From Entamoeba histolytica HM-1:IMSS (taxonomy: Eukaryota; Evosea; Mastigamoebida; Endamoebidae): a stretch of 22,492 bases of DNA. The notes under the pieces are model-generated. The model worked only from the letters and a program-made list of their open reading frames with translations, was not told where the DNA came from and did not search any database. This document shows, piece by piece, positions 10,273 through 19,046 of this stretch (position 1 is its first letter; every line of letters begins with the position of its first letter). The stretch covers positions 1-22,492 of the forward strand of contig NW_001915112.1 in the NCBI RefSeq assembly GCF_000208925.1, in the 5' to 3' direction. The translations under genes and the position numbers were made by a program.

Positions 10273-10661
10273 TGACTAATCCTTAAAGTTCTTTTTCGTC
10301 AAATTTTTTTTTTGTTTTCTTTATAACAAAATTTTTTAATCTTTTTATAGCATTTTCATTTATTTTTGTTTTTAATTACATTTTTCTTTTTCAAAATAAG
10401 TAATTCTTCTGTTATTTATTAAAATTGATAAAAAGTAATTAATACATTAGTATTTTTAATAATTATAACTTATTTTATAGTAAGAATTTTAAAAATAAAA
10501 AACCTTAAAAAACCCTATTTTTTCCAAAAAGAATGAAAAAAGGAGAGAAAAGAAGAAGTTCAGCAAAAAAGAAAAAATAAAGAAAAGCAAAAGAATTTTA
10601 AAAAAAACCCTTTGAATTAAAACTTTGAAAGATAAAAGAAGTTAAAGAGAAAGAAGATAAG
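10273..10661. other. Divergent promoter region, GSK3 / TRF4
   Basis: 389 bases separate the two start codons. Half is T rich (GSK3 side) and half A/G rich (TRF4 side). A GAACTTT motif sits next to the GSK3 start; on the TRF4 side only weak matches to TATA or GAAC elements are seen. No RNA gene or ORF was recognised. Confidence 0.45.
10285..10291 (-). promoter_or_regulatory. GAAC-type core promoter motif, GSK3 gene
   Basis: GAACTTT on the minus strand, about 12 bases before the GSK3 start codon. Entamoeba core promoters carry a GAAC element (AATGAACT) near the start site. Functional role is inferred. Confidence 0.4.
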
Positions 10662-11678
10662 ATGGCAGCATGGTTAAATGGAACAAAAAAGAAAGAGTGT
10701 TTAACATTAGATAAAGAAATGAAATTATTTGAACAATTCATTCAATTAACACCAGAAGAAATTAGATGTAGAAATTATTGTGTTGATAAACTTAAACAAC
10801 TCTTTGAAAATAATATTGAACATTGTGAAGTTCAAGTATATGGAAGTTTTGTTTATGGATTATCATTACCATCAAGTGATGTTGATATTGCATTATTATT
10901 TCCTCAATTACCTTCTTTATCTATAGGAAGAAAAATTAGAATATTAAAAAGAGTTGCTCAACTTTGTAGAACAATAAAAAGTATTAGAGTAGATGATGTA
11001 ATTACTAATGCTAAAATACCTATTGTTAAATTAACTGATTTAGAATGTGCATTATCAATTGATATTTCTGTTGATTGTGATAATGGGATTGTAACTACTA
11101 GTTATATTAAAACATTATTAACTGAATTCCCATTAGCAAGAACACTTTCATTATTTATTAAATTTTTATTATTTCAAAATTCATTAAATGAACCATATCA
11201 TGGTGGTTTAGGTTCATATGCAATTATTCTTTTAGTTTGTACATATCTCAAAAATAATCCAACAGAAGACTGTGGTATTGCTATTACTGGATTTCTTAAT
11301 TTTTATGGATCATTATTTAAAATGAGAATGACTGCTGTTTCATTAATTAGTGGATATTGTAAATATCGATCTGAAGATGATTCTGAATCATGTCCAATGA
11401 TTATTGATCCTTGTGATGAATTAAATAATGTTGGTAGAACTTCTTTTAAATTTACTACTGTTCAGTACATTTTTAAAAAAACATTAATTGGAATAAATTA
11501 TCAATACAAAAGTCCAAAGGAAAAATATCTACCTAAAAGAAGTAGATTATCTAATGTTGTTGCTATTGCAGCATCTACTTTAGTTTTTAGAAATGCTATT
11601 TGTCAACGATTTAGTGAACAAGGTACTCCAACTCTTGTTCATGAAAATAGAACAGTCAATGATAAGTCGTTACAATAA
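10662..11678 (+). CDS. TRF4/PAPD5-type non-canonical poly(A) polymerase
   Basis: A 338-residue intronless protein. The nucleotidyltransferase motif GSFVYGLSLPSSDVDIAL gives Gly61-Ser62 and the metal-binding pair Asp73 and Asp75; the third catalytic Asp is Asp134 (IDIS). The central helical domain shows HGGLGSYA, and the PAP-associated part shows FLNFYG and IDPCDELNNVGRTSF, the nucleotide-recognition motif of the TRF4/PAPD5/PAPD7 group. The protein has little beyond the catalytic core: no extra RNA-binding domain is visible. Family members add short A tails to aberrant or precursor nuclear RNAs and, in TRAMP complexes, pass them to the exosome. The closeness to TRF4 rather than a cytoplasmic uridylyltransferase is judged from the DP...NDVGR-like motif; substrate is not proven by sequence. 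Confidence 0.9.
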   Translation: MAAWLNGTKKKECLTLDKEMKLFEQFIQLTPEEIRCRNYCVDKLKQLFENNIEHCEVQVYGSFVYGLSLPSSDVDIALLFPQLPSLSIGRKIRILKRVAQLCRTIKSIRVDDVITNAKIPIVKLTDLECALSIDISVDCDNGIVTTSYIKTLLTEFPLARTLSLFIKFLLFQNSLNEPYHGGLGSYAIILLVCTYLKNNPTEDCGIAITGFLNFYGSLFKMRMTAVSLISGYCKYRSEDDSESCPMIIDPCDELNNVGRTSFKFTTVQYIFKKTLIGINYQYKSPKEKYLPKRSRLSNVVAIAASTLVFRNAICQRFSEQGTPTLVHENRTVNDKSLQ

Positions 11679-11823
11679 CCATAAATTCTTTTAATGATTG
11701 ATTTAATTGTAATGTTTATTTGAAAATTCTATTAATACTTAATAAATTACTTTATTTTCTTAAATAATAAAATCCCAAATTATAAATAATTTCATCTTCT
11801 TCTCTTATTTTTTTTTTATTCTT

Positions 11824-11832
11824 TGAGAACTT
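11824..11832 (+). promoter_or_regulatory. GAAC-type motif (TGAGAACTT), SPRY gene
   Basis: TGAGAACTT lies 14 bases before the ATG of the SPRY-domain gene. The same nine bases occur upstream of the ANTH-domain gene. It resembles the Entamoeba GAAC core element. Confidence 0.4.
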
Positions 11833-11846
11833 TATATTGAATTTAA

Positions 11847-14035
11847 ATGATTAGCTTGGAAGCTATTTATTTAATGCATGTCGCATTACATTTTGAAACT
11901 TATTCAGACATATTTAAATTTCTTCAAGTTAGTAAAACTTGTAAAGAAGCAATTGAACGACTAAAAATTAATCCATGGTTTGCTAGTAGTGAAAGTGTTA
12001 TTAAATTTTGTACAAATTTTAATCCTGAAACAATGAATTGTTTATCTTATTGTTTCTTTTCTAAACAACTATTTAACAAAGTCTCAAATATAAGAAATCC
12101 AATGTTTAATAGTATTTTAAAATCTAATATAAATGACATTACATCAATACTACCAAAAGTTTATCATATATCATTGTATTATACAGATGAATCTGAAACC
12201 CATCCTGAATCAAGAATGCCTGAAGAAACATCTCAATTTTTTATTGAGAATGCTCAACAATTTAATAACTTAAGATGTGTCAGAGGAGACATTGAATTAG
12301 TTATTGCATTTTTCAAAAAATTTACTGACAATGGTAGTCAAATGTTTGTTCACTTTCCAACAAGAGTTGAATTATTTAATTTAGTCAAAAGAAGTAGTTC
12401 TACGGAACAAAATTTGATTAGTCAAATAAAGAAGTACCTTCCTCATAATGGCATGACTCAAATAGAATATACAACTAATACCCATGTTAAATCAAAAGAA
12501 GAATTAAAATGTTTTGATGGAATTGAGTATCATTATACTGCTTTTAGTGATAATCAATGTGAATTTATGAGTGAAGCAATTGAATGTGATGAAGGAAAAA
12601 TTGATATTAAAGGTACACTTAATTGTAATAGATTTAATTCTATTATAGAAAAATGTTATGCAGATATTATTAAACTTCATTTTGAAAAACCATTTGAACA
12701 AGAAGAAGGAGATGTTTTTAAAAGAAAAAAATATGATAATTGGAATATACCAAAATGTGTATTAACACTAGAACTAACACTTAATTTTGAATATCAATCA
12801 GATGACTATTATTTAATGCCAATTAACATGGATTATCTTCAAATATTAACATTAAATGAATGTGGGAATATTTCATTTGAAGGGGATTATCCATTATTAA
12901 GAGAAGTGAATATTTTAGGAAGTCATGACATTCAATTCATTGGTAAAGATAAAACAATAAACATCAATGAAATTGCTATTGAAGGATGTAGTTATTGTTC
13001 TATTGAATTAAAATTTAGTCCAATAGAATCAGTTATATTACAAGATGTTGAAGAGGTAACAATGAACATTAAAATGGACTCTCTAAAAGAATTTGTTATA
13101 ATGGCAAGTAGAAATTGTTACTTTAATCCAATTTCATTCAAAGATATATTTGTTCAAATAGAAGAATGTTCAGAGATTAGTTTTTATAACATTGATAAAA
13201 TAAATCAATTACCAGAAGATCAAGATATAGACGAAGAAGATTTAATTTCTCCATTACAATATTGTGGAGTTAATTATACAAAATTCCAAGAAATAATTCA
13301 AAGTTGTATCTTTTTACCATCACTACAATTATTTACCAAAATGAGTTCTAATAATTACAATAAACTATTCCAAGTAAGATGGTTTTATGTAAGTTGTTCA
13401 AGAGTTCAATCTCGTGGACCTGAAATTCGATTAAAAAAACAAGTAAGTTCGTGGTTAATCAATACTCTTTTTTCAAGTAATTTTTATAAGAAAGAAGATG
13501 ATCGTAAGAATATGTATTTAGTATTTCCAAATGGTACTGGAAAAGTTGTTGATTCTTCTATCAGATATTTTGAAGTAACAGTACAACACCAGTCATTAAT
13601 GTCTATTGGTATAATTCACTCAACAAAATTTGAATATGATGAAACAGTTTGTTATTGTTTATAAATAAAAGTCTTCTATAAAATAAAAATTAAAAAAAAT
13701 AGGAGTATATTGGTAACATCAAATATTCTATTGGATATATGAACGATAGTGGAAATGTTTATGAAGGTGATCATAAAATCGCTTGTTCATTCAAACCTTA
13801 TGGTTTATATGATGGAAATAAAAATGTTATTGGATGTGGCTTTAATTCAATTACTCATGAAGTCTTTTTTACTTGTGATGGAATAAAAGGTTATACCAAA
13901 AAGATTGACTGGGAAGGGATTGATGCAGCAATATCACTTAGCTTATTTAAGGAACTACATATCAATTATGGACAAGAACCATTTGTTTACAACATTTATA
14001 ATGAGTATCAAAATGATTCTTGTTTAGTGGTATAA
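11847..14035 (+). CDS. SPRY-domain protein of an amoebic F-box/LRR-like family, two exons
   Basis: Exon 1 is 11847-13646 (600 codons) and exon 2 is 13703-14035 (110 codons plus stop), giving 710 residues. The first ~60 residues (SLEAIYLMHVALHF, then KTCKEAI) form the helical start typical of a large Entamoeba family of BspA-like and related proteins. The middle (about 200-460) has irregular strand-rich segments, perhaps degenerate leucine-rich repeats. The C-terminal ~170 residues are a SPRY/B30.2 domain: YFEVTV, SIGI, the SIGY(M)..G segment, then VIGCGFN and VFFTCDG. The exon junction falls inside SPRY and splicing restores the domain. SPRY domains bind protein partners; no enzyme motif is seen, so the molecular role is unknown. 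Confidence 0.82.
13647..13702 (+). other. Intron of the SPRY-domain gene (56 nt)
   Basis: Begins GTTTGTTATT and ends AAAATAG; phase 0. Unspliced RNA hits a TAA five codons into the intron. Removal joins the two halves of the SPRY domain in frame. Confidence 0.88.
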
Positions 14036-14266
14036 TTCATTTCTTTGTTTCATTATATCAAACTACTCTTCTTATCCATTCATTTCTCATGAATATCATA
14101 ATTGTTGAGATGAATAACAAAAAAAAAATTAATTTTCCAAAGAAATTTAACATCATTTTGGTAAGCAAGAATCATCAAAACCAAAAAAAACAAGGAAAAA
14201 AGAACAATAAATATGCAGTTTTGTTTGCTTAGTGAAATAAGTCTAAAAATGGCTATAACGGCAGAA

Positions 14267-14275
14267 TGAGAACTT
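14267..14275 (+). promoter_or_regulatory. GAAC-type motif (TGAGAACTT), ANTH-domain gene
   Basis: TGAGAACTT, 26 bases before the ATG at 14302, followed by an A-rich stretch AAAAAATCTC that could act as initiator (consensus AAAAATTCA). Confidence 0.4.
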
Positions 14276-14301
14276 GAAAAAATCTCATCTTTGATTATTT
14301 A

Positions 14302-17289
14302 ATGGAGAAAACTATTAATAAAGCAACTGATCCTGCTGACTCTTTTCCAAAAGATAAGCATGTTAGAAAATTAATTTGCTCATGTAGTACTGAACAATAT
14401 TGTGTCATGCTCTATCATCAATTATTAGAAAAAATAAAAAAAGGAACACCAGTTACTCAAATGAAAGCTTTGGAAATTATTCATAGAATTATGCTTGATG
14501 GACCTCAACAAGCTTGTACAACTAGAACATTTGATTTAGGATGGATTCCAGAATTAGATAGATTCAAGCGCTCACAACCACGGAATGTTGCAACTGATTT
14601 ATTCCTTAAATTCATCAGAGTATTAGAAAGTAAAGTTGAATTACATACAAATAATAGATTTATTCCAGGATCAATGGATCCAGATTTATTCAAGAAAGTT
14701 ATTGGTCGGATGAAAATTGATTCTTATGAAAGTGCTAGTGCAGTTATTGAACCATTAATGAAACATTTACGAGTATGTCAAGATGATACTAATGCTATTT
14801 TAAAAGTGTTAAATGCAAAAAGAATATTATCACTTATGGCAATGTTAGTTACTTTAATGAGAGAATTAAATGGTATCTATTATATGTTTTATGAAATTAT
14901 TTTTAATACCTTTGTTTCTCTTCATCATGACCAACGATATAAAGACTTAATTTCACAATTTAATACAATGCATTATGACCTTAAAAGTATATTCGACCAA
15001 ATTAGTGTTATTAGAGATGTTACTGCCTTGGTTACTGTTCCACAATTGTCTTCTCAACCACCTGATTTTAGTGTTATTACTTTAGGTCATCCAAGATCAC
15101 CAACTCCACCTCCTAAAGAACCAACCCCACCACCAAAACAAGAACCACAACAACAGGCATTTGAGCCATTTGATTTCAACAAGTTTGAAGAAGTTAAACC
15201 AGTTCCACAACAACCAGCACTTGCACCATTTGATTTTGCTAAAGAAGAACAAAAGAAACAACCTGTTGCTATTGAAAAAGAAAAAGAAGTTATTGTTAAA
15301 GTAGAAAAGGTTGTAGATATGGATCGAATCAATAAATTACTCAAAAGAATTAAAGAACTTGAAGAACAAATTAATGAATTAAAAATAACTATTGACCAAT
15401 TAAAAGCAAAACATAAACGAGAATTAAAACAATTAAATGAAGAAAAAGAAGTAGGAAATAATGATAAAATTAAGGAATTAGAAGCTATTATTGAACAACT
15501 GAAAAAAGAAATTGAAGAATGGAAAGAAAAAAGTTCAGAAACAGAAGAATTAAAGAAAGAGTTGGCAAAAAAAGAAGAAGAAATTAAAGAATTAAAAGAA
15601 ATTCAACAACAACTAAATGAAAAAGAAAGACAACTAAAAGAAGAAGAAGAAAAAAGAAAACAAATTGAAAATGAATTAAATCAATTAAAAGAAGTTATGG
15701 CAAAAGAGACTCAATTAAAAGAAGAATTTTCACATAAAGTTGAAGAAGCACAAAAAGTGATTCAAGAATTAGAAAAACAACTTGAAGAATTAAAATTAAG
15801 AGAAAGTAGTTTTGGAGAAAATGAAAAGAAATTAATCCAAGAATTAGAAGAACAAAAGAAAGAACTTAATAATTGGAAGAAGAAAGAGGAAGAATGGAAT
15901 GAATATAAGAAAAATAAAGAATTAGAAAATGAGACAATGAAAGTTGAATTAAAAAAGTTACAAGATAAGAATCAAGAGTATATTATGAATATTGAACAAC
16001 TCAATAAAGAAAAAGAAAATAAAATACAACAATTAAAAGAACTTGAATTAAAAGTTAATGAAATGGAACAAAAATATGAAATATTAGAAAAAGAAAGAGA
16101 AGAAGATTATTGGAGAGTTGTTGGAGCAAATGTTAAGGGAGTAGAAAAAGAATTTGAAGAAATGATGAAAAACTTTAATGACATGACAATTGAAGGAAAT
16201 AAAAATGCTACTAAAGAAACTGTTCTAAGAGATTTAACTATTCTTAATGCTACTGGAAATGCTTATAGAATGGCATTAGAACAAAATCATCCAAAAGAAG
16301 CAGAAAAAGAATTAGAGAATTTCCATAAATCAATGCAAACATTATTAGAAGACCTTAAAGGAGTTGAACCAAAAATTGCAGATGAAGCAATGAAATTACA
16401 ATTAAGACAAACTACATCTGATTTATATGATAGTGTTAAAGTATTAATGAATAAATGGAATGATAGAGAACATGTCAATGAAGCTGGTGATGTTTTTAAT
16501 ATCAATATGACGAAAGAAAAAACTCTTGTAGAAGGAATTGAAGAAGTTGCTGAAGCAGTTAATTTGAGTGGAATTGATGATGATGCTGAACGAGAATTAT
16601 TAAAAGCAGCTGATTCTATCAACAGTTTAGCTAAAGACCTTGAAAAATGGTTAAAGCAATCAAAGAAAGGAGTAAGTGCTGAAATGGATGTTAACCAAGC
16701 AATTATGGAAAGTGCACAAGCTATTGCTAAAGCAACTGCTGCACTTGTTAATGCTGCAGCTTTAGCTCAAAAAGAAAGAGTTGCATTAGGAAAGAAATTA
16801 GCTACACCAACAAAACCATATGCTCCAAATCAAGTTTGGTCTGAGGGATTAGTTACTGCAGGAAAGGCAGTTGCAGAAGCTACAAAAGAAATTGTTACTG
16901 TTGCCAATAATAATGTTACACCTGGTTGTGAAAAGAATGAAGATGCATTAATTGCTTCTAGTCGTGAAGTTGCTAAAGCTACCGTTCAATTAGTCACTGC
17001 AGCACGATCCAAAGCTGATTTTGATTCACCAACATTAGGTAAAGTTGAAAACGCATCAAAGAGTGTTAAAGAAGCTACAGAATTACTTGTAAAAGCAGTT
17101 AATGCAATTAGTGGACTCAAAGAAGAAAAAGATGAGAGTGTTGATTTTAGTAAATTAACTGATTATCAACTGATTGTCAAAGAACGAGAAGCACAAATTA
17201 AAGTGCTTAAATTAAGAAGAGAATTAGATGCTGCTGAGAAAAAATTAAAAGATTTGAATAAACAACGTTATGAAAGACAAAACAATTAA
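14302..17289 (+). CDS. Sla2/HIP1R-like endocytic adaptor (ANTH - coiled coil - I/LWEQ)
   Basis: A 995-residue intronless protein. Residues 1-260 form an ANTH domain; Lys7 followed after nine residues by KDKH (17-20) matches the phosphoinositide-binding motif KX9KX(K/R)(H/Y). A Pro/Gln linker (about 265-335) carries PTPPPK repeats and two PFDF motifs (EPFDFNKF, APFDFAKE) that may bind adaptor ear domains. Residues 340-602 are a long Lys/Glu coiled coil. A helical region follows, then an I/LWEQ (THATCH) actin-binding module from about 797, with VWSEGLVTAGKAVAEATK and a C-terminal helix with RRELDAAEKKLKDL that resembles the family latch. Sla2/HIP1R proteins link clathrin-coated membrane to actin; that role and the plasma-membrane site are family inference. 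The ATG lies just after a GAAC-type motif, which supports it. Confidence 0.92.
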   Translation: MEKTINKATDPADSFPKDKHVRKLICSCSTEQYCVMLYHQLLEKIKKGTPVTQMKALEIIHRIMLDGPQQACTTRTFDLGWIPELDRFKRSQPRNVATDLFLKFIRVLESKVELHTNNRFIPGSMDPDLFKKVIGRMKIDSYESASAVIEPLMKHLRVCQDDTNAILKVLNAKRILSLMAMLVTLMRELNGIYYMFYEIIFNTFVSLHHDQRYKDLISQFNTMHYDLKSIFDQISVIRDVTALVTVPQLSSQPPDFSVITLGHPRSPTPPPKEPTPPPKQEPQQQAFEPFDFNKFEEVKPVPQQPALAPFDFAKEEQKKQPVAIEKEKEVIVKVEKVVDMDRINKLLKRIKELEEQINELKITIDQLKAKHKRELKQLNEEKEVGNNDKIKELEAIIEQLKKEIEEWKEKSSETEELKKELAKKEEEIKELKEIQQQLNEKERQLKEEEEKRKQIENELNQLKEVMAKETQLKEEFSHKVEEAQKVIQELEKQLEELKLRESSFGENEKKLIQELEEQKKELNNWKKKEEEWNEYKKNKELENETMKVELKKLQDKNQEYIMNIEQLNKEKENKIQQLKELELKVNEMEQKYEILEKEREEDYWRVVGANVKGVEKEFEEMMKNFNDMTIEGNKNATKETVLRDLTILNATGNAYRMALEQNHPKEAEKELENFHKSMQTLLEDLKGVEPKIADEAMKLQLRQTTSDLYDSVKVLMNKWNDREHVNEAGDVFNINMTKEKTLVEGIEEVAEAVNLSGIDDDAERELLKAADSINSLAKDLEKWLKQSKKGVSAEMDVNQAIMESAQAIAKATAALVNAAALAQKERVALGKKLATPTKPYAPNQVWSEGLVTAGKAVAEATKEIVTVANNNVTPGCEKNEDALIASSREVAKATVQLVTAARSKADFDSPTLGKVENASKSVKEATELLVKAVNAISGLKEEKDESVDFSKLTDYQLIVKEREAQIKVLKLRRELDAAEKKLKDLNKQRYERQNN

Positions 17290-17462
17290 TTCATTTTTTA
17301 TTTGTGTTATTTACTTTTTAAAAATATTTATATTGGTATAACAAATAAAAAAGTTATAAATATTATTAAACAAACTATTTTAAATCAAATATAAAAGAAA
17401 ATTAGAAGAATAATTAAATAAACTAGTAAAATAGAATTAGTTAAAAAGAAAAAAAGGGTTTT

Positions 17463-17472
17463 GTATTTTAAG
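17463..17472 (+). promoter_or_regulatory. TATA-like element of the S4 gene
   Basis: GTATTTTAAG, 26-35 bases before the ATG, differs from the Entamoeba TATA consensus GTATTTAAA(G/C) by one extra T. A start site about 30 bases downstream would leave a leader of only a few bases, as is common for Entamoeba genes. Confidence 0.45.
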
Positions 17473-17497
17473 ATAATTCAACCAGTCGTTTTCTGAA

Positions 17498-18680
17498 ATG
17501 GCTAGAGGACCAAGACACCACTTGAAGAGATTAAATGCCCCACATCATTGGATGCTTTCTAAATTAGGAGGAACTTTTGCACCAAAACCATCACATGGAC
17601 CACATGGAATGAAAGAATGTCTTCCACTTATTCTCATTTTGAGAAATAGATTGAACTATGCATTAAACGGAAGAGAAGTTACAATGATTGTTAAGAACAG
17701 AACAATCAAAATTGACGGAAAGATTAGAACTGACACTAGATATCCAGTTGGATTTATGGATGTTCTTTCTATCCCAAGAACTAAAGAAAACTTTAGATTA
17801 ATGTATAACACCAAAAGAAGATTTTGTTTAGTTCCATTAACTGCTGAACAAGCAAAAGTTTGTTTTTATTAAATTTAAACTAAAATGTATTTAATTTGTC
17901 ATAAAGAAACTGATCAATTACATATGATGAATTTCTTGGAGAACTGAATTTAAATTGAAGACAATTTATATTATGTTGCAAAGAACTGATGTTATTGACA
18001 GTTTCATGACAAGGAAGTACATATTTTTCAAGAATAAGAAAGAATACTTATTTTATTAGTTCAAGTTATGCAAAATTGAAAAGAGAGTACTTGGAACTGG
18101 TGCTATTCCATACATTGTTACTCATGATGGTAGAACTATTAGATATCCACATCCAGAACTTCAAGCTAATGATACAATCAAACTTAATCTTGAAACAGGA
18201 AAAATTGTTGATTTTGTTAAGTTTGATATTGGAAATACTGCTATGATGATTGGTGGTAATGGTATGGGTCGTGTTGGAGTTATTGTTAAAAGAGAAGTTC
18301 ATCCAGGATCATTTGAAATTGTTCACATTAAAGATGCTAAAGGAAACACTTTCACTACTAGATTAAACAATGTCTTTGTTATTGGTAAAGGAACAGAAAC
18401 TCTTGTTAATCTTCCACTTGACAAAGGAATTAAGAAACCATTATTACAACAAGTCAATGAAACTATTAAGAAGAACAAGATGCAAAAGGCTGGTATTCAA
18501 AAAGCATCAAAGAAAAGCAAAACCACCACTGAAAAGAAAGTTACACCAAAAGCTGCTGTAGAAAAGAAAGAAGAACAAGTTGAAAAGATTTATAAGAAAT
18601 ATCCAAAGAAACAAGCAGCACCAAAGAAATCTAAAGGAAACAAGAAAGTTGTTCCAGGCAAGAAAATTGGTAAGAAATAA
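17498..18680 (+). CDS. RPS4: 40S ribosomal protein S4 (eS4), two exons
   Basis: Exon 1 is 17498-17857 (120 codons) and exon 2 is 18060-18680 (206 codons plus stop), giving 326 residues. The N-terminus [20 protein letters not shown] is the classic eS4 start, followed by the S4 RNA-binding fold (LILILRNRL...ALNGREV), the central eS4 domain (RYPVGFMDV to [20 protein letters not shown]) and a KOW motif ([16 protein letters not shown]). It binds 18S rRNA near the mRNA exit side of the small subunit. After the point where human eS4 ends (263 residues) this protein continues for about 60 Lys/Ala-rich residues. Without intron removal the frame stops at 17870, which could be mistaken for a broken gene; splicing gives [10 protein letters not shown], matching the family. 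Confidence 0.95.
17858..18059 (+). other. Intron of the S4 gene (202 nt)
   Basis: Begins GTTTGTTTTT and ends TTTTATTAG; phase 0. At 202 nt it is about twice to four times as long as the other three introns in this window (56, 102, 108 nt). The extra length is taken up by the snoRNA candidate at 17916-17996. Confidence 0.92.
17916..17996 (+). ncRNA. Candidate intronic box C/D snoRNA in the S4 gene
   Basis: An 81-nt unit with all four boxes in the right order: C box ATGATGA (17924-17930), D' CTGA (17944-17947), C'-like TTGAAGA (17955-17961, five of seven matches) and D box CTGA (17986-17989). The flanks AATTACA (17916-17922) and TGTTATT (17990-17996) pair at six of seven positions to form the terminal stem. 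Guide stretches are 13 nt before D' and 24 nt before D. The D box ends 70 nt upstream of the 3' splice site, a spacing typical of intronic C/D snoRNAs elsewhere. Ribosomal protein introns are a classic host. I could not assign an rRNA target by eye. Short boxes can arise by chance, but the combined fit is good. Confidence 0.6.
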
Positions 18681-18896
18681 ATTAAGACAAGTGGTTTTAA
18701 ATTAAAAAAATTTTAATTTTTTAAAATAAAGAAATAATGAGAAATAAAATAGGGTTTATTTAATTATGTTTTTTCATGTTATTCTAACAATCAAAGAGTT
18801 TTTTTAATCTTTTTTTGTTTTTAATTGTTCATTTTATTTATTTTTCTTATGTCATTTTTAGTATCATTTCTTGATTATTTTTAAAGAAAAAGTCAT

Positions 18897-19046
18897 TTAT
18901 TCAACAACATCACTTTTAATAACATCACTATTACCATTCTTAACCAATTTTTCTTTCAGACTCAATACTATTCCATCAATAGTTTGAAGTGATTGTAATT
19001 GAAGTTTCTTTAGAGGTATTTGCTGGAAAATGTTTAAAATAAATTG
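18897..19046 (-). pseudogene. Orphan C-terminal exon-like coding segment
   Basis: On the minus strand an open stretch reads QQIPLKKLQLQSLQTIDG, continues IVLSLKEKLVKNG and ends ...SDVVE with a TAA at 18899-18897. The residue make-up is protein-like, unlike the FYIL-rich noise of nearby frames. There is no ATG; just upstream (about 19023-19034) stands TTTTCCAG, which resembles a 3' splice site, but no GTTTG donor was found within 350 bases further upstream. It could be the last exon of a gene with a distant or unusual donor, or the remnant of a decayed gene. Family not recognised. Confidence 0.35.

Noticed and set aside
1..11745. A 15-base match TGAAAATTCTATTAA at about 5 and about 11721
   Set aside because: AT-rich 15-mers recur by chance in such DNA and the match does not extend.
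3812..14262. Shared 12-mer GCTATAACGGCA in the LINE and upstream of the ANTH gene
   Set aside because: No further similarity around it; expected by chance at this length in a 22-kb window or not far from it.
17858..18059. Stop codon in S4 suggesting a broken ribosomal protein gene
   Set aside because: GTTTGTT and TAG splice sites restore the exact family sequence; it is an intron.
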